Positions 36,501 to 46,938 of a stretch of 64,000 nucleotides of DNA are shown piece after piece (the stretch's first letter is position 1; each line of letters begins with the position of its first letter). This stretch comes from Takakia lepidozioides. Taxonomy: Eukaryota; Streptophyta; Takakiopsida; Takakiales; Takakiaceae. Position numbers and translations under genes: made by a program. The notes below the pieces were generated by a model, which saw nothing but the letters and a program-made list of their open reading frames with translations, ran no database searches and had not been told where the DNA came from. The DNA is taken from assembly GCA_030704615.1 (NCBI GenBank), contig CM060733.1, positions 46,562,001 to 46,626,000 of the forward strand, written 5' to 3'.

Positions 36501-37069
36501 CTCCAACCGTTTGGCCCGTGAAGGTGGGAACACATCTCAGATTTCAGGAGATTGAAATGCTGGAAGAGGCAGGCTTTTCCCTTGCGAGACAACCCCAACT
36601 CCATGCATGTGCTACTACTTCTGCGTCCTCCCGGGTCCCCCCGGCAAATCCTGACTTGTGGCCAACCAAACGAGATGGAAAGCTCGTTCGGCGTTTCCCT
36701 CCAACCGCTGAACACTTTGGCAAAGTGGAGTCCGCAAGAATGCTCCAAGCTCGTGTTGGAAGCACCACGGAAGTACCCGATCCAGGATATGGTCGGGTAT
36801 TCACAATCATCACTTCCACATCTGCTGTTCATGACAGGACCTACGACATCACGGTTTCCAATTTCCCCAATTGCACATGTCCTGATTTTGTGAATATGCT
36901 ATCAACCAGTTTGGGCAAGAGAGGTAAATTCATACCCTGTTAACATTTGTATTTCATATTTTTGAGGAGGATGGTTTGCGATCCCAAACGTGACAACTTC
37001 ATTCACCAGGCCACTATGAGTTTCAACGAGGTCGATACTCTTTTGCAGCAGGATACAACACATGGGTAG
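33560..37069 (+). pseudogene. MULE-like transposase of element A (zinc region, DDE core, SWIM finger); one nonsense mutation
   Basis: Start chosen at MASSEAEFF because element B shares MASSEAEFY at its own start. Exon 1 is 33560-35566 (669 codons), intron 35567-35683, exon 2 from 35684. Domains: an N-terminal region of about 210 residues; a Cys/His region of GCM1/FAR1-like type (GHPWCRTKTS, CNGHLRC, FVCKFCK, HFGFHNHPV); an RNase H-type core with Asp in LMFDHVKR (about residue 491), Asp in GFMADSAQ (557), a C-x3-H in RTCLFHW and the likely Glu in NLAETVHN (about 686, exon 2); a long Pro/Ser linker; and a SWIM finger YDITVSNFPNCTCPDF. Right after the third Cys (FIPC) a TAA at 36941-36943 replaces the residue before the final His (frame continues HLYFIF to a stop at 37067-37069). 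Zinc region, DDE and SWIM in this order is typical of Mutator-like transposases. Confidence 0.7.
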
Positions 37070-37707
37070 CATGAACTATGTAATGTGGTATGTGGATGAC
37101 CATGATTTGAAATGTGTAATTCACATCAATTCGTCGGCTGTGCAATGATATGGCCTCCAACTATACGGAGTGAGCTCTGAGTGACAACTTTTAGGTAGTG
37201 CACATTTGTCATTGCACCGTTCGAAGTCTACATGTCTTGCTGTCACTATGCACTACAATCATCTTTTGAAGATGATCCTAACTCTCATTGTTATTTGAGG
37301 AGGGAGGAAGGCCTTCCCGTGGCAGCCTTTATGGCGCACACTTTGTAAGGATATTTTGTCGTCCTCGTAATTGTAAAAGTGAAACAAGCATTTGTAATTG
37401 CACAATGTTGGATGCTGCAATTGTAGGCCTCAATGCTCGTCTTGATTCTATTTAGGCAAGATTCCCTGCATTAATTCCACGGTCATAGGACCATCCACGG
37501 TTATAGGCGGTGCATGTTAAGGGTGACGTGGCAGATGACGGACAGTGCCATGTCATCATTTACCGCCACATCAGCATGTTGACATGACGCTCACGCCACA
37601 TCAGCGTGTGTGCAGGCTCACGCCACGTCAGCTGGCGTGAGCATACGCTCATGCCACGTCACTCCTGCGTGAGCGTACGCTCGCGCGCTCACGCCATTGC
37701 GTCGTTG
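37070..37707. repeat. Right subterminal region of element A
   Basis: Non-coding. The last ~190 bp have repeated words GCCACATCA, GCCACGTCA and GGCGTGAGC in both orientations, matching motifs in the left end (27590-27700) and in the left end of element B. These are candidate transposase-binding sites. Confidence 0.6.
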
Positions 37708-37710
37708 TTC

Positions 37711-38618
37711 AAGTGGGGGTGCTTAAGGAGTGTATGTCAGCATGCTCCAAAACAGCCAATGTGGCTGTTCGGGGTGAGTTTGGCATTCCGTCCTTCAGCT
37801 CCCGACGAGATGAATTCAAGGTCAGATGGTGGGGTCAGCTGCAACATATGCCCAACACCAGATATCCTAAGTTAATCGACTCTATATCTTGGGAACAGGA
37901 CCGCCCTGTCAAACAGGCTAAGTCCTGGCAGAAGAGAGTAGAAGAGATTCTCAAGGACCTGGACCTGGATCCGCAAGTCTTGACCCTGCTGGATAAATCT
38001 GACTTAGAGGCTGTAGTGTCCTCAGCCATGTCTGTTGCCATGAGATTGTCTGATGAAAATGAAGTTAGGCAGAAAACTTCCCTGAACTTGTTTCCAGTCT
38101 GTGACATGGGGGAGGACATCTTGGATGACCTCAAGGGTCTACCCACTCTCGGCACTAGACTGAAATTTAAACTCAGGGCAGGAAGCTTACCTTTGAACAG
38201 CAAACAGAAGCAGAGAGGAAAGGGAGAGTGCAATTGCCCGTTGTGTGGGCAATCTGAAGACAGTATTCACTTTCTGATACACTGTCCGGGGTTCTCTCAC
38301 CAAAGAGAAGCTCTCTTCAATTCTATCAAGGGAATTGTGCCTGTACCCCTGTTTAACAACTTTGAAAGTCTCGAGGCTGAGCCAAAAGCCCAGGCCCTCC
38401 TGAGGCCTAGTTTTCGGGCAAATCACACACAACAGATTGATACTTGTGTGAAGGGATTTCTAGAGGATATCTGGAAAACCCGGATTAATTCTATATATGA
38501 TGGTAAGTCACACTACCAACGTCAGCCCCTGACTGAGGTAGGTTCTGTCCCTTTTGTTCCCGCTCAAACTGGGCGCGGGGTCAATGGCCACAAGGCTACG
38601 GCAAACAACATCTTATGA
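37711..38618 (+). pseudogene. LINE-B ORF2 C-terminus, displaced half
   Basis: The frame continues from the half ending at 27567: [20 protein letters not shown], then a ~250-residue C-terminal region with the knuckle [20 protein letters not shown], ending at TAA/TGA near 38618. It is closely similar to 7215-8119 but lacks the 5-bp deletion seen there, so it shows the original frame. Confidence 0.85.
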
Positions 38619-39410
38619 GTTCTCTGTCACAAGACTACAGCAAGCAATATCTGTTGCAAAGAGTTCTCTAATTGTGGGAAACACCGTGGGTGTTTGAGAA
38701 GAATGTCTTCTAGAAGCTGGAAATGTACCTACATCTAAAGCTGACATGTACAGTTCCTTTTACAGTAAAACCACTTATATACGTTTCAAATGCAAGCCAA
38801 GAATTCACAGTTATTATAGTTACCCTTCGAGAAGATTCTTGGAACTGACATTTATTTATCCTGTTTCAATGGCAGGAAAAATCCCTTATTACACGGTGCC
38901 ACCTGTGCGGGAGGCCAGTGAGCATGCCGAATCTGCAATCGTAGCTGACTGGGGCAAGGAGTTTGATGTGAAGGCTCTGTTTAAGAATGAGGAGTCAGTT
39001 GTTATAGCTGCACTCCCTTCTCTGGTCGACACACTTCATGTGGAAATACCTTCAAGTGCTCCACTTACTATGGACATCGACACTGTTCAGGTTGGTTCAA
39101 TTTAACCTGGGCTTATGTTTTCTCCTTGGCAGCAACAACAAAATGTGTCATGTTTCTCTGTCTTGGGCCAAGATGGTAGGGCCACAGGTGAAATGTTGCT
39201 CAAACTAGCCAAGCTGAAGTGCAGGCAAATGTATGCCGAGCTGTTTTCACAGCTTCCGATGAACAAGTGGGACTCCGACAGCTCCTTCCAAAACTGATGA
39301 GGTAGGAACCTAGAGCAAGCCTTCTGTGATGGTGGTACAGCCATTGTGCCTTGCCTCATCTGCTGTGTCCATCTCTAGATTACCTGAAGTGTGAAAATAT
39401 TTACATGCAG

Positions 39411-39428
39411 ATGGATTCTTGGATGTCA
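39411..39428 (+). CDS. NSN1: Possible 18-nt micro-exon of nucleostemin
   Basis: TTTACATGCAG precedes ATGGATTCTTGGATGTCA, which is followed by GTAAGT, a perfect donor. Phase 0 on both sides fits the flanking exons 38876-39090 and 39536-39766. It adds only MDSWMS to an acidic tail, so it may be chance. Confidence 0.3.
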
Positions 39429-39764
39429 GTAAGTCCCTGGCCCTTTAACACACTGTGTAAATATTGCTTTGAGAAACACGTACCGCAGGATCTGGACTAA
39501 AAGATTTTAGTGCAATTTCTTATAGGGCAACGAGGAGAGCGATGAAGACGATGAAATCAACCATGAAGACTCTGACAAGGTAGAGACCAGAGGGGACCTC
39601 GGTCCTACTGAGATGGACACTGAAGTTGCTGCTGTGACAAGGGGTCGTGCCTTTTTAAGCCAAAATGATAAGCTTTATGACACTGAAGGTATTTTAAATC
39701 CTCAAGCGGCAGAAAAAGGCAGGAAAGGCTGTTCTGACAGTTGGTGCGATGGAATTTGGGAAGG

Positions 39765-40878
39765 GTAGCAACCCTTGCCGATTCCAGAGGGGACTTGGGA
39801 AAGTGTCTCCATGGATTTCATGACTGCTATGCCGCTGTCAAAAGGATTCGATGCAATCATGGTGGTGGTGGATAGGTTCAGTAAAATGGGTCATTTCATT
39901 CCCACCAAGGAGACGGCAACGGCGCAGGAAACAGGGCGACTTTACTTCGCCCACGTCTTAAAGCATCATGGAGTCCCGAAGGATATTGTCTCGGACCGCG
40001 ATCCAAAGTTTACGAGTAAATTTTGGAGGGCACTTTGGAAGAAGATGGGGACGAGGCTGAAGATGAGCACCGCCTTCCGACCTACGACCGACGGCCAAAC
40101 AGAAAGAATGAATTCCGTAGTGAAGCAGATCTTGCGGAATTACGTGTCGGCAGACCAAACAGACTGGGTGGAACACTTAGACGCGGCAGAGTTCTGTTAT
40201 AATAACACAGAACACTCCGCAACGGGAGTTTCCCCTTTCATATTGGTCTATGGAAAAGCACCTCTAGTGCCGACAAGTTGGGCCGCCCAGGACGTTGAGG
40301 AACCGGCAATAGCGGCGGTACTGGAAGAACGCGAGCGTTTGTTGAAGCTCGCAAAGTACAACATTGCCAAAGCTAGGAAATGGTATGAAAGGCAGGCGAA
40401 TCGGAAGCGGAGGGAAGTGAAGTTTGAGGCAGGCACGGAGGTCTGGTTGAACATCAAGAATTTTCGACTACCTCCGGAAGTGAGTCCGAAGTTCGTGCCT
40501 CCGTATGCGGGACCCTTTCGCATTCGGAAGGTTATGAATGAGGATGTGTATGAATTGGAGCTGCCGGCAAACAGCAAAGTGCACCCAGTATTCCATGTCT
40601 CCCTTTTGAAGCCTTACTTCAAAAATGAAGCACGTCCGAATCGGCATCAAGTGTTGCGTCCGCCACCTATGCTGTTGGATCATGAAAATGAACCTGAGTA
40701 CGAGGTGGAGGCAATACTTAAGTCGAGGAGGTTCAAGAACCGAGAAACGGAGTATCTCGTCAAATGGAAGGGCTATCATCATGTGGAGGCATCTTGGGTG
40801 CGTACCTCAGAAATGGGAAACGCATCCGAGGCGGTTGCAGCTTTCGAAGGGCGACCTCAAAAGCGGAAGAAGCGTTGA
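39765..40878 (+). pseudogene. Chromodomain Ty3 retrotransposon: integrase C-terminal two thirds and chromodomain
   Basis: An open frame of about 370 codons. The integrase catalytic core shows MDFMTAMPLSKGFDAIMVVV, DRFSKMGHF, SDRDPKFTSKFW and TDGQTERMN (Asp, Asp, Glu). Then come the GPY/F-type region (YAGPFRIRKV, HPVFHVSLLKPYF) and a chromodomain (EYEVEAILKSRR, EYLVKWKGY, ASWVRTSEM). The N-terminal HHCC zinc region, RT and gag are absent: the element starts abruptly at QPLPIPEG, at the end of the nucleostemin tail. Chromodomain integrases direct insertion to heterochromatin in chromoviruses. 5'-truncated, so not autonomous. Confidence 0.9.
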
Positions 40879-40913
40879 TGGGGACATCAACCTTGGAGCG
40901 TGGGGGAGGAAAT

Positions 40914-42509
40914 GCATGCTTAGCCCGGCTTAGCTAGCTTAGGAATCCGATTGCAAAAACTTGTATTGTACAAAACGTGTTATAAATGAAATGGCTTCCA
41001 AATGTTGTGCGTCCTATTTTGTTTGGAATGGTGATGCATGGTATGGTTGGCTAGTGTGTAGAATGCATGCTAGCTTATAAAAGTGGGAGAGGTAAATTGG
41101 TTTAATCGTGTGTTTGCGTAGTGCTGAAATCGGGTGACCCCCATCCAAAGGGCAAGGAAACTTGCGCCTTCTTTGGGAGTTCACGTGCTAGTGCGCACCT
41201 GGCGCGTACGCGTACTATAACTACACTACCGAGGGGGTTGTCTTGTAGTGCGGGCTAACGCGGAAGCTACGTGCTTCCGTTCACGTACTATAATCGTGTA
41301 GCCTCGGGACGAAGTCGTAGTGCGGCTTCGGCGTGTTCCCGTACCTCAGGCCAGCATTCCAAGGCGGACCCAATTGTAGTGATTGGGGCGCACGGTTCGT
41401 TCAAGGTTATCTTCCTAGTCAAAGAGGGTTCCAGGTGAACCCTTGCTCAAGGTGATGCCAAAAGCGGCATCATGAGCGGTCGCAAGTAATGTTGTTGCAG
41501 TAAGGCAATTCGATCCTCAGGGAGGATCGTTCCTTGGCCTTGAAGTAGGCCAAGAAGAGTGCACTGGGAGGAGCTTGAGAGGCTCCACCCCTGGCCGGGA
41601 CTTGGAGGAAGTCGGCCGAACTAGCTAGTGGAGAGTAGAGTCAAGTGTGGGGTTTGGTTCTTTGCCATGGGACGCCATGGTACGGAAACAAACTCCTTGA
41701 TGTGGGACGCCACAACTTGGATGTTCGTTTCTACAAAATGACAAGTCGATGAGGACATCGACTCCCTTGGTAGGGGTGTGTGTCGCGGCACTTTGCCTTG
41801 AGGGCAGGGGGTCGGGACACATGAGGGGCTGCCCCTGTGGTGGGGGCAGCGGCAGCGATAGGTATGGGGGGCTGAAGCACCCTTGAGTGCCCGAGGCACT
41901 CAAGGAGGCGGAGGCGCTCACTAGGTGGAGCCCCGCACACCGGGTTGTGGTGGGGGTGGCTCCACAAGGGGTGGTGGTAGCTTAGCGGGACTTAGTGGGG
42001 GTGGCATAGGACTCACCATGGGGGCGGAGACCTCGTGGTGGGAGTCGTGGGGAGTCTTGGGACTCATCACGGTCCATAGGGGCCGTGGTGAGTGGGCCAA
42101 GACTCACCGCGACTCATCACCGGGAATCGAGGGTTTTCGTGGTGGTTCGCCATAAAATGGCATGGCTGGTTGTGAAACCCCCGCGGACAGCTACTGAAGT
42201 ATATATAGGGAGTAGTAACCCCGAGAACGGTGCAAGCCCGTTGGTGACCAAAATCCTAGTGAGTAAGCGAACGAGCCGGAAAGCGACCAAAGAGTGGGGA
42301 GCTGTTCCGGACTGCCAACTACCAAAGGGAATTCCCGCTGGTTCCAAATCGGTGGAGGGTTCTTTGGGAGATCAAAGGGGGACCGTTATGCCCCGGTGAG
42401 CAACCGAAGCTCCAAGTTGGCCCGGCGGCCAGGTTGGGAGTTAGGCGCGCGCATCAAAGCGAGTATCTATGACTTGAAGGGGAGCTTACCGAAGTGAGGT
42501 GCGCGACAG
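40914..42509 (+). repeat. Probable 3' LTR of the Ty3 element (ends uncertain)
   Basis: A purine-rich tract (GTGGGGGAGGAAA) just after the integrase stop looks like a polypurine tract, followed by TGCATGC as an LTR start. TATAAAAG at 41075-41082 would be the U3 promoter. The right end is placed at GTGCGCGACA, just before the satellite repeat begins, but no second LTR is present to confirm it. No protein-like frame is found in this 1.6 kb. Confidence 0.4.
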
Positions 42510-44387
42510 GAGGTTACACTTGGGCCTCTACACGGGAGACGCACTTGGATACATAGGAGATTGCACTTGGGCTTAGATTTCAGTTCTTCACACATGGGCC
42601 AATGACACATGCGACCCTAGATCTCCCAAATATGGGGATCTCTGGATACATATGGGATTGGAGTTGGACGTAGATGGCACTGGACACTAACGGCACAGAC
42701 TACCCTAGAGGTCGCACTTGGGCCTCGACCTAGGAGATGCACTTGGATACATAGGAGATTGCATTTGGGCTTAAATTACAATGGACACTTGGGCCAACGG
42801 CACAGGCTACCATAGTCAATATGAATTGAGACGTTTATTTTATTTTGTTATTTTGTAGCGTCGTTGAGATCTCCGAAACTGACTGTGCTGTTTAATAGTC
42901 TGCACCGACTATGCTTCAATGCTGACTTGTACATGTTTACTGCAGGATCTGGAGCAAGTAGAGAACGTTGCAATGCCAAATGTGAAAATGTCCGAGGCCG
43001 TGCATGTGAGCTGGCAGGCCGAGAGCGGTGTATCAAAGGTCGACCTCTATACAGCCACCAGGAACGACTTGACGAGGGCAATTATGCAATCGTGTGACTA
43101 CCACAGTTATCTGAAGGGTGGGGCCCAGCCCCGGTGCTTGGTGCCATTGGAAAGCCCTCGATGAGGAGGGGTGCACCGGCTTGGTCTCATGATTTTTGGA
43201 ACTGCGATGTGGGAGATACGGAATTTTGAGTACTTTTGGTCGCTGGAAATTCGGGAAAAATAGCAAAGTGGGCTTTCATGGAGCAGTGATTGGTCCTTCA
43301 TGTGGGAGATTTGGAATTTCAAGTACTTTTGGTCGCTGGAAATTCGCAAAAAATAGCAAAGTGGGCTTTCCTGGCACAATGATTGGAGCCCCACGACAGG
43401 AGATATAACAAGGAAAGGTCTCCGGTTCAAATCAGGTAGGTTATGTGGAAAGAAAATGATTAGACTTAGATGACTCAGATGACATTGGACACTTGGGCCA
43501 ACGGCATAGGCTACCCTAGTCAATATATGAATCGAGATGTTTGTTTTGTTTTGTTTTATTTTGTAGCGTCGTTAAGATCTCCCCAACCGCGGGGCCTCAG
43601 CCCCGGCCGTCGGAAAGCCCTCAATGAGGAGGGGTGCACCGGCTTGGTCTCATGCTTGTTGGACCCGCTGTGTGGGAGATATGGAATTTTGAATGTTTTG
43701 GGTTGCTGGAAATTTAGGAAAAATAGCAAAGTGGGCTTTTCTGGAGCAGTGATTGGCCCTTCAGCTCTGAGATTTGGAATTTCAAGTACTTTCGGTCGTT
43801 GGAGTTCACGAAAAATAGCAAAGTGGATATATCAATATATGAAGCCTCGACAGGGGAGATTGCAAAAATAGCAAAGCACTATAGAGGTCCTATAATTTTT
43901 TTTAAATCAAGCTATGGCACTTGGCGTTTAAAGGTTAACAAGGTCAATTACATGGTCTATGAACATTTTTAGCTAAACTTAAAACACAAACATTGCCAGA
44001 ATAGCGAAACACTATTTGTTCAATATTATAATCAATATCTAAAGCGAGACGTTTGTTTATTTTGTAGATTTGAGATGTCCCAAACCGCGGGGCCCCAGCC
44101 GTGGTGCTTGGTACCGTTGGAAAGCCCTCGATGAGGAGGGGTGCACCGACTTGGTCTCATGATTTTCGGACCTGAGGTGTGGGAGATGTTGAATTTCAAG
44201 TACTTTTGGTCGCTGGGAATTCCTGAAAAATAGGAAAGTGGGCATTCCTAAGACAATGGTTGGAGCCTCGACAGGAGAGATATAAAGGGAAAGGTCTCCA
44301 GTTCAAATCTGGTCGTAGGCTCCGTGGAAAAAAAATGATGAGATACGGCTAACACGAATTTCAAGTATGTAGAGGTCATACTTCGGT
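42492..44387. repeat. Satellite-like array of two interleaved repeat types
   Basis: One unit contains GGGAGACGCACTTGGATACA and ACTTGGGCTTAGAT (42520-42830 and scraps near 43480). The other contains GGAAAGCCCTCGATGAGGAG, CTTGGTCTCATGATTTT and AAAAATAGCAAAGTGGG (about 43120, 43600 and 44100). The same two types resume at 48883-49435 after element C, so C was inserted into this array. Confidence 0.75.
42946..43122 (+). pseudogene. Single transposase exon fragment related to element A exon 2
   Basis: After an acceptor (TTTACTGCAG) 59 codons align with the start of transposase exon 2 of element A. The fragment has AMPNVKMSEAVHVSW where A has DMPSCNLAETVHNAW, then VDLYTATRNDLTRAI versus RDLYVATTDDLIRAL, ending YLKGG versus FLRGG. 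The presumed catalytic Glu is kept. Its diverged sequence indicates a separate older lineage of the same transposon family. Confidence 0.7.
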
Positions 44388-44559
44388 CTCTACATAGGAG
44401 TGCAGCTACGGCGTGAGCCCAGGAGCTCGGCTCACGCTTTGCCCTCTAAGCGTGAGCCCAGGGGTTTAGGAGGAAGAAGCAGGCCCCATACCCGAGTCCT
44501 CTGTTTAGAGAGGGTCCTATTGTCGTGGAAGCAGTTATAGCGCTTGAAAAAAGAGGTAT

Positions 44560-45840
44560 AGAAAGAATGGAATGGTCATTGTGAAACTTACTGAGGTTTT
44601 CTTATTAAAGAAGAGGTGAAAAAAAAAGGTTGGGTGAGTCATCATGAATCTTACTTAGGGATTCTTGCATGAACAAGAGGCAAGAAAGTTTGGATGCTCA
44701 TTGTCAAGCTATCTGACGTTTCCAGTATTTCATCCATGGTGGATGGATGATGGATGGATGAAATATTGAAGGAGAGGCTAAAAATAATGAGGATGGGCAA
44801 GAACAGGCCCCAAAATATGACCCCTCATTGTGAAACAGACAATGGTTTTTGTTAATGTAGATGAGGTGAAAATTAAACAGATGGTCATCTTCAAGCTTAT
44901 TTAGGCTTTGTTTGTGAAGAAGATGTGTAACAAAATGAGCGGTTTATTGTGGAACTTGTTCAGGTTTGTGTTATTGAAGATGAGGTGAAAAAAAAACACA
45001 TGGTCATTGTGATTGAAAACATTGAGCTATCCTTGTGAAACTTTGTTTAGGATTCTGTTATTGAAGAAGAGGTGAAAAAAAAATCAGATGGTCATCATGA
45101 ATGCTTATATAGGGTTTGTTTGTGAAGAAGAGGTGAAAAAAAAAATTAAGCTCTATCATTGTCAAACTTGTTCAGGTTTCTGTTATTGAAGAAGAGGTGA
45201 AAAAATTGAGCTCTCATTCTCAAACTTGTTAAGGATTCTGTTATTGAAGAAGAGGTGAAAAAAATATTAGATGGTCATCATGAATGCTTATTTAGGGTTT
45301 GTTTGTGAAGAAGAGGTGAAAGAAAAAGTTGAGCTCTATCATTGTCAAACTTCTTCAGGTTTCTGTTATTGAAGAAGAGGTGAAAAAAAAACTTGAGCTC
45401 TACCATTGTCAAACTTCTTCAGGTTTCTGTTATTGAAGAAGAGGTGAAAAAAAACCAGATGGTCATCATGAATGCTTATTTAGGGTTTGTTTGTGAAGCA
45501 GAGGTGAAAAAAATTGAGCTCTATCATTGTCAATCTTGTTCAGGTTTCTCTTGTTGAAAAAGAGTGGAAAAAAAATCAAATGGTCATCATGAATAAATTA
45601 GGGATTGTTTGTGAAGAAGAGGTGAAAAAACAACTTGAGCTCTATCATTGTCAAACTTCTTCAGGTTTCTGTTATTGAAGAAGAGGTGAAAAAAAATCAT
45701 ATGGTCATCATGAATGCTTATTTAGGGTTTGTTTGTATAGAGGACGTGGAAAACAAATGAGCTGTCATTGTGAAACTTGTTCAGGTGCCTGTTATTCAAG
45801 AAGAAGTGGAAAAAAAAATAGATGGTCATCATGAAGCTCA
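44560..45840 (+). repeat. Minisatellite, ~60/120-bp units around GAAGAAGAGGTGAAAAAA
   Basis: About 20 units of roughly 60 bp. Two alternating half-units occur, one with GGTCATCATGAATGCTTA and TTTAGGGTTTGTTTGTG, the other with TGAGCTCTATCATTGTCAAA and CAGGTTTCTGTTATTG. Each ends in GAAGAAGAGGTG plus an A run. Unit order is irregular and A-run lengths vary from about 5 to 9. No coding frame runs through it. Confidence 0.85.
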
Positions 45841-45922
45841 TTTACGCAATGCTTCTGTAGAGGCCGTGAAAAAATAAAATGAGCTTTCATACTGACACTT
45901 GTCCATGTTTGGCAGGCCCTCG

Positions 45923-45927
<5 letters not shown>

Positions 45928-45955
<28 letters not shown>
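45928..45955. repeat. (TA)n microsatellite
   Basis: About 13 TA dinucleotides in a row within element C. Confidence 0.95.
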
Positions 45956-45959
<4 letters not shown>

Positions 45960-46433
45960 TTTGGCCCGGGGCAATATTGGGGATGGAGGCAGAAGTGGTG
46001 TGCGTTGACGCACTCAATTTTAGAGGCTCGTTAACCAAACCCGATGAAAAAAATAAACTACATTTCATAACGAGACATCGCCTGCTTGTCCAGATTTAAG
46101 AACTGTGTATACATGTTCTACAAACAAGGCAGCCCTTTCCGACATTGCGAAAAATCGCAACATATGCAACACTACTCGATATTGCCAATGTCTCGTTGCA
46201 AAAGTGTCTATACCTCACCGGGACCTAGTGTCGCCTGGTGAATGATTTGGTTTCATTTGGGTCACAATACATCCTGCGCAAAAAGATGTAGTAAAGATGC
46301 TTGCAGGGAACCCATTTCCCTCTCTATCCTAGAGCTTCCTCACGCATGCACACGAAGTCGGGATAGGTACACCCCGGAAAATTTCCCACCGTCACCTGAT
46401 AAGCCTTGTCGTGCAAAACAGACCCAGATGTGA

Positions 46434-46640
46434 TCAAAGTATAACCCGTCCATACCCAGGTGAAGGTACTTCCATAGTTCCTGTTACTCGAGCCTGAAGT
46501 AGTCTGGCCGATTCCACCTTCGCAGCGTGATCAGGCCCTGAAGCCACCCGATGCACTGTTTTGCCATTCCTTCTTGTGGGATGCGAAGTATCGTCTGGAG
46601 GAGGCACCATAGCAGCAAGGCCACCAAGAGTCGACGCCAC
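46434..46640 (-). pseudogene. Transposase C-terminal fragment of element C
   Basis: A minus-strand frame with PTRRNGKTVHRVASG, VESARLLQARVTGTMEVPS and PGYGRV. It aligns with element A residues PTKRDGKLVRRFPP, VESARMLQARVGSTTEVPD and PGYGRVFTI, just before the SWIM finger. The SWIM part and everything N-terminal are missing or out of frame. Its orientation relative to the downstream companion gene is divergent, as in A and B. Confidence 0.75.
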
Positions 46641-46749
46641 AGATCGGTGCAGAAGAAAGCCGGCGTCCTCCCAATCTCCAATTCGTCAATGATCATCTTG
46701 AAATCATGATAATGAAAAAATTGAGTGTGTTGACGCACTCAGTTCTCGA

Positions 46750-46772
46750 GGGGGGGGGGGGGGGGGGGGGGG
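46750..46772 (+). repeat. Homopolymer G run (23 nt)
   Basis: Uninterrupted G tract within element C, between two near-copies of an ~60-bp direct duplication (46686-46745 and 46819-46880). The length may be affected by assembly. Confidence 0.9.
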
Positions 46773-46938
46773 CAAAACCCGCCGGGTACCCGTGGTGAAA
46801 ATCCGGACCCGCACGTGTTGTCGATGATCATCTTGAAATCATGATCATGAAGAAATTGAGTGCGTTGACGCACTCAGTTCTCCCGAGGGTGGGGGGAGGA
46901 GAGAAAACAAAAAAAACAATTTTTATTTGTTTATTTTT

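Larger units (their letters stand above)
27568..37707. mobile_element. Element A: 10.1-kb DNA transposon with MULE-like transposase and ParB-methyltransferase companion
   Basis: The boundaries come from the interrupted LINE-B: the 9-bp direct repeat TTCAAGTGG at 27559-27567 and 37708-37716 is the target-site duplication. The element starts CAGGGATGCC and ends GTCGTTG. The first 21 bp and the reverse complement of the last 21 bp agree at about 15 positions, ending in a shared GGCGTGAGC, so the terminal repeats are imperfect. Both ends hold clusters of GCCACGTCA-like motifs. Inside, two genes diverge from a central spacer (32706-33559): the companion on minus and the transposase on plus. A 9-bp duplication and the transposase type both fit Mutator-like elements. 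Confidence 0.85.
25193..38625 (+). mobile_element. LINE-B copy 2, interrupted by element A
   Basis: Parts at 25193-27567 and 37708-38625 are one LINE. At the split the left side ends CCATTCAAGTGG and the right side resumes TTCAAGTGGGGGTGC, while the uninterrupted copy at 7205-7235 reads straight through. The 3' end is placed where similarity to copy 1 stops, after CTTATGAGT. The insertion lies in a nucleostemin intron. Confidence 0.85.
22038..39766 (+). pseudogene. NSN1: Nucleostemin-like nucleolar GTPase (plant NSN1/GNL3 type), rearranged
   Basis: Plus-strand exons with consistent phases: 22038-22157 (DPEIPNAWPLKEQ, RRARALEEIE), 22565-22678, 22811-23015 ([21 protein letters not shown]4 motif NKID split by the intron), 23740-23957 (DLVPREVAQQWL, NYSRNQQ), 24078-24161 (G1 motif GFPNVGKSS), then 38876-39090 (GKIPYYTVPP) and 39536-39766 (acidic tail, NDKLYDTEGILN). 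G4 before G1 is the circular permutation typical of YlqF/nucleostemin GTPases, which act in nucleolar 60S ribosome biogenesis. The exons with the switch region and G3 lie on the opposite strand between 25192 and 24725, so the gene is split by an inversion. LINE-B plus element A (25193-38625) occupy the next intron. The basic N-terminal exon is not found. Non-functional as assembled, unless the inversion is an assembly error. Confidence 0.85.

Noticed and set aside
36924-37008. An intron 36924-37008 giving an alternative transposase C-terminus (HYEFQRGRYSF)
   Set aside because: Direct read-through past the TAA keeps the C-x-H end of the SWIM finger and a longer protein-like tail, so a nonsense mutation explains the data better.
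27568-37707. Classifying element A as a KDZ/Zisupton-type element
   Set aside because: Those have large transposases too, but the 9-bp duplication, the GCM1/FAR1-like zinc region and the terminal SWIM finger fit Mutator-like elements better. A profile search could change this.
39133-39297. Exon starting after TTGGCAG with QQQNVSCFSVLGQDGR
   Set aside because: It would need a 42-bp intron, ends in double TGA in the phase-0 frame, and has no match to the nucleostemin tail.
43033-43266. Repeated minus frames with HETKPVHPSSSRAFQW in the satellite (also near 43107, 44057 and 49097)
   Set aside because: They recur only because the satellite unit recurs; frames are short, end differently and show no domain.
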